A program made the translations under genes and the position numbers. A stretch of 64,000 nt of DNA from Rostrohypoxylon terebratum (Eukaryota > Ascomycota > Sordariomycetes > Xylariales > Hypoxylaceae), in the NCBI GenBank assembly GCA_022497145.1, contig MU385859.1, positions 1 through 64,000 of the forward strand, read 5' to 3'. Positions 60,528 to 64,000 of this stretch are shown here, piece after piece (the first letter of the stretch is position 1; the number at the start of each line of letters is the position of its first letter). Under the pieces are notes generated by a model. It ran no database searches, had not been told where the DNA came from, and saw only the letters and a program-made list of their open reading frames with translations.

Positions 60528-63019
60528 TTAAAGATTTTGGGCTTGTTTCATGATACATGGCAAGCATGAAGCCTCCGAACTGAATAGTAGAGGTAGTCCA
60601 CTGCTAAATGATAAGACAATGTTGAATTTGTAGTAAGAGTCGCAAGAAGGAGACACGGTGGTAATCGGGATATCGTGTCGAGAAGCTTGCTCAAATCCTG
60701 CTCCCTCGTTCCAGAGGCTCAGTACATCGTTGAAGTTGTGCGTACGCACCAGACCTCGTACGGTTTGGTCACGCAGTTCCTCTTCCGTAGAATGCGTGCA
60801 TTTTACCCTAGTATGCAACTTACAGGCACCTCTGATCGCGCTACTCGGATCAATCAAGCGAGAATGAGTTTCCGTAGACACTCGGAGCCACAGTTGATAA
60901 CGGCTAGGAGCGCTATTCACCAATATGACATTGATGTCTATGTCAGTGTCATCTCGTTGTATAATTGCATCTGTTGGTAATTTTGCTCCCTCGGTTATCA
61001 TGACCGGCTCGCCGTCGAGAATTTCTGTATCCCGTGCCTCGATAACGGCAAAGTCGCCTTCGACGCTGTGCATCCTGTACTGTCCCGGATCTTCCTTAGG
61101 AACACCTATTCGCCCAACAACGGTTTCCATCGCGAAGGGTTTACACTGACACATGTTGATTGTCATGTCTATCCAGGGAGCAATCATCGCAAGACCACCA
61201 TATTGGACGGCAACAACGGTCGGAGAATACGTTAGAGGGCGTTCTTTCATCATTGGCATCTGGTTCAATATGCCCAACCTTCCCGATTTCATCCTAATCA
61301 AGGCAGGGCAGCCCAGAAAGACTCTAGCAGCGACGTGAACCAATCGTTCCATCGAAGTTGTCTTTCCGTAATGGTCCCTAAAACTTGGAGAACGCCTAGG
61401 TCTTCAAGCTCTACATTAGATACGGCGGAGGCATCGTCGCAGCCAAACCCATCTGCAATAGCATGTGCGATCAATTGCATAATCTCCATAAGCGCTTTGT
61501 GTTGAAGACAGCCACGATATATGACATACTCGTTTTTAGTGTCATGGTCATTATTCCGACATAGGTAACAATAACAGCTCTTTTTGACTTCACGTAGCGC
61601 ATCTCGTAATATTGGGTAGTGTTCCAAGATAGTTTTCAACATTGGCTCATCAAGTGCAGCTGCTCCGCCTATGAGCGATAGTTGAGGTGAGTTGTTGAGA
61701 TGTTTCTCGCTGTTGATCGACGCGCCGTCACCTTGATCGTCGATAACTGGTGTTGCATAAATAAATGTTGAGATTGGATATTCGGGCCATCCTAGATTCA
61801 GGATCGACGGCAATCTACTAAAAAGGTTCGCAAGTCGAGTAGTCTTCCCGGGTGGTAAATCTGTCTGCCTCGGGTCAACCTCAAAGACGATATCTTGAAG
61901 TTCGAGCGTCTTGAGAATTGGGAGTTTCAATATCCAGGCCACAATTTGTACTGCTACGCATCGAGTAAGATTTTTTGTGCTCCCTCGTCCGGCTGTTAAG
62001 CTGGGATAGTTGATTGACGTTTGATACAGCTTTGATCTGACTCGCGGTTCCGTTTCGGTCATCTTAAGGCTATCCGCATACCCTAATCTAAAGAGATAAT
62101 GGAGATTCCCAGCAACTAGGGTATAGATATTTAGCTCGTGAGTTGTGGAATCGGCCCCTGTCGCACATCTACCATCTGAGGGGCAGGTATTGCGGGCTCG
62201 GATCTCAATGCGTCGTTCATCATATGATTCACCAGTATCCTGGCTATACAGGATGTTGCCTCCAACAACAACGCGAATATGTCCAATAAAATGGTATATG
62301 AGCCATGAAGTAAGGTTTTTGATCAGGTGTTCGCTTTCAATGAGTAATTCTCCTTCACACCTCTGCAGCTGGGCCAAAACTGTGCCTAATTCGTGACTTT
62401 GTAGGTGGTGCCCCTTGACGCAGACTTTGTTTAACATTTCCGGGAGAGGCAATAAGTCGTCGATTCCTGATTTAATCGTTCCGGAGTTCACGATGTAGAA
62501 CCATATGCTTGATATGATCTTATCTAGTACCGGTTGCATCTTGACTCTGTCGGCATTGAAATCCAGCTGTCTCTTCGACAGAGGTTCTTTCTCATCTGGC
62601 CGTCGTGCCTGGAAAATGAAAGTGCAGATAGTATCCGAAATAAATTGTTCGGAGTGATACTGGAATAGGCCAGCAACTGTCGAGGTCAACCAACGAAGAT
62701 GCGGATCGTTGACCATCAGTCGTCCAAGAGACCCCAAACTTTGCACAATGAAGAGGGTTATATGTTTCGGCGGAGAGTTTGTCAAAACAGCCTGGCAGAA
62801 AGGCAGGCATTTCTCATTGGGGAATACGAGGCTCTGGGCTTGTTGAAGACAAAATTGCAGCTCCCTCTCGTTCAACCTCTCTCGCCCCAACCAACGGCCA
62901 ATTTCTAGCCCCGTGCGTACGATAGAGTCTGGACTGTTCGCTGTATTGCCCAGAGCCGTGAGTAGATCGATACTCCTAGTAACTAACTCCAAGCTCTGGG
63001 ATCCCACGGTATTTGCCAT
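60528..63019 (-). CDS. fungal protein of unknown function with an interrupted frame
   Basis: Two long minus-strand frames overlap: 63019-61298 (573 codons) and 61352-60528 (274 codons). Both have protein-like composition and appear to be one gene of about 820-830 residues. The N-terminal part is helical (LLTALGNTANSPDSIV and the following ~200 residues); a central part has VVVGGNILYSQDTG and a Cys-rich KSCYCYLCRNN. The second frame carries GRLGILNQMP and AMIAPWIDMTINM. The frame changes near 61310-61325. Either a 1-nt loss or 2-nt gain broke the gene, or a 47-nt intron (GTTCAC donor, ATTAG acceptor) joins the parts in frame. I do not recognise the family. Start MANTVGSQS is the first ATG. Confidence 0.55.
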
Positions 63020-64000
63020 CGCTTACGAAGGTTGATATAAGTATATTTAGTTAGGTAGGTAGGTTCCAAAGACACACTGAACAGGCGGAGACCTGCCCCA
63101 GACTCGCTTTAAGGAGAAGATGGGCCATAATAACGAGGATTTCGTGAGATGGTCGAATCCTTCACGATCAACGGGGGCTGTGAGGATTATAAGGTTAGTA
63201 TCTGATATCCTGCATCCAGTCATTACTATGACTTATAGATTCCAGCTGAAACTGCAAGTTGGGTTACACAAGCCACGCTATATCACAATTATGGTCCGAT
63301 CTACGTCGACGATGCTTTTGTGAATTGAAGTCTTCTGATTTGCCAAATCTGAGAGGCAAAAGAAGGCAACGTGGCTGCGTGGCTGTAGCAAGGGCCGGTT
63401 TTCCCGGCTTCGCGATACATGGTTAAGCCTGAATAGTATTCTGGTGTGAATACCAACCGCCGATCTTGAGAAGCATAGGCATAGGTGTGGTTGATCAAAG
63501 GTAACCCGTAAGGATCCTCTATGGCCTCTTAGAAGTTACGAAGCCGGGGCTCGAGCTATGATACCTCGCTCTCGCATCGCGGCGAAGCTCTTGATGTATT
63601 GCCTATGTCGTCGCCCCTATTGGATACCCCGAAATTGAACCTCGCGGGCGGAAACTGCAAATATACATACAACTAGGTATGGAAGTTAGTGTGATCACCG
63701 GTAAGTCTGTCTTAAGAGCGAGACGAGGGACTGATATGGTGTGGTTATCGTTACGAGAATTGTGTACATGCACAGTTATTTTTTTTTTTAAAAAAAAAGA
63801 TTGGGTACTAGATGTTCGTCAATATTTTCTGTCTTCAGTCTTCAACAGAAACATGGAAATCTTGAAGAAAAAGAAAAAGAAACAGACGCCGATCTCTACG
63901 AAGTACATACCTTGCATGATATCATTCGGTTGTGGTCACCTACATATGTGGGTCTTCACTATACGTATACCCTTGTCAATCTCTATCGATAACAATTTTA
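63020..64000. other. intergenic to the right edge
   Basis: About 980 nt. A (TAGG)n run sits next to the start of the preceding gene (63052-63064). A T12-A10-like tract lies at about 63779-63800. Small frames here are overlapping and unconvincing. Confidence 0.45.

Noticed and set aside
63779..63800. T-run followed by A-run as an element end or poly-A insertion scar
   Set aside because: A plain homopolymer tract; no target-site duplication or element body can be seen beside it.

Overview
The window reads as nuclear DNA of a filamentous ascomycete (Pezizomycotina, probably Sordariomycetes; I cannot fix the order). The reasons are many short GT-AG introns (about 47-130 nt), a fungal highly reducing polyketide synthase (PKS), Pth11/rhodopsin-like membrane proteins found only in fungi, and Mediator, dynactin, complex I and mitochondrial ribosome genes in a compact two-strand layout. 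I rebuilt most gene models by joining exons by eye. Nearly all joined models sum to a multiple of three and restore family motifs across the splice points, which is the main support for them.

Left part (about 0.66-28.3 kb): a candidate biosynthetic gene cluster. A 12-exon HR-PKS (KS-AT-DH-MT-ER-KR-ACP, about 2465 aa, minus strand) is followed by a caffeate-type O-methyltransferase, a cytochrome P450, a divergently transcribed BBE-like FAD oxidase, a Pth11-like seven-helix protein, a second P450, a second Pth11-like protein, an AusD/Trt5-type methyltransferase and a second O-methyltransferase that shares intron placement with the first. A plausible flow is that the PKS builds a reduced chain, the P450s and FAD oxidase oxidise it, and three stand-alone methyltransferases cap hydroxyl or carboxyl groups. 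The set PKS + OMT + P450 + FAD oxidase resembles the solanapyrone gene set, but the product cannot be read from sequence. No pathway transcription factor, transporter or thioesterase is visible; the cluster may extend beyond the left edge.

Transition (28.3-32.4 kb): a BTB/POZ protein and a short-chain dehydrogenase, separated by long non-coding stretches.

Right part (32.4-63 kb): mostly conserved or housekeeping genes. They are MED13 (Mediator kinase module), divergent ENP2/NOL10 (ribosome biogenesis), a small single-pass membrane protein, a 1255-aa coiled-coil protein, mitochondrial ribosomal protein bL33m (three short exons), a PNPOx-like flavin-binding protein, a fungal multi-pass membrane protein, a YAT-family amino-acid permease, dynactin p27 (DCTN6) divergent from the 51-kDa subunit of complex I, a Pex11-like protein, and a fungal unknown whose reading frame appears interrupted. 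Short TAGGTA/CCTAGG motifs recur in introns and intergenic DNA throughout. I found no tRNA, rRNA, CRISPR array or intact transposon.
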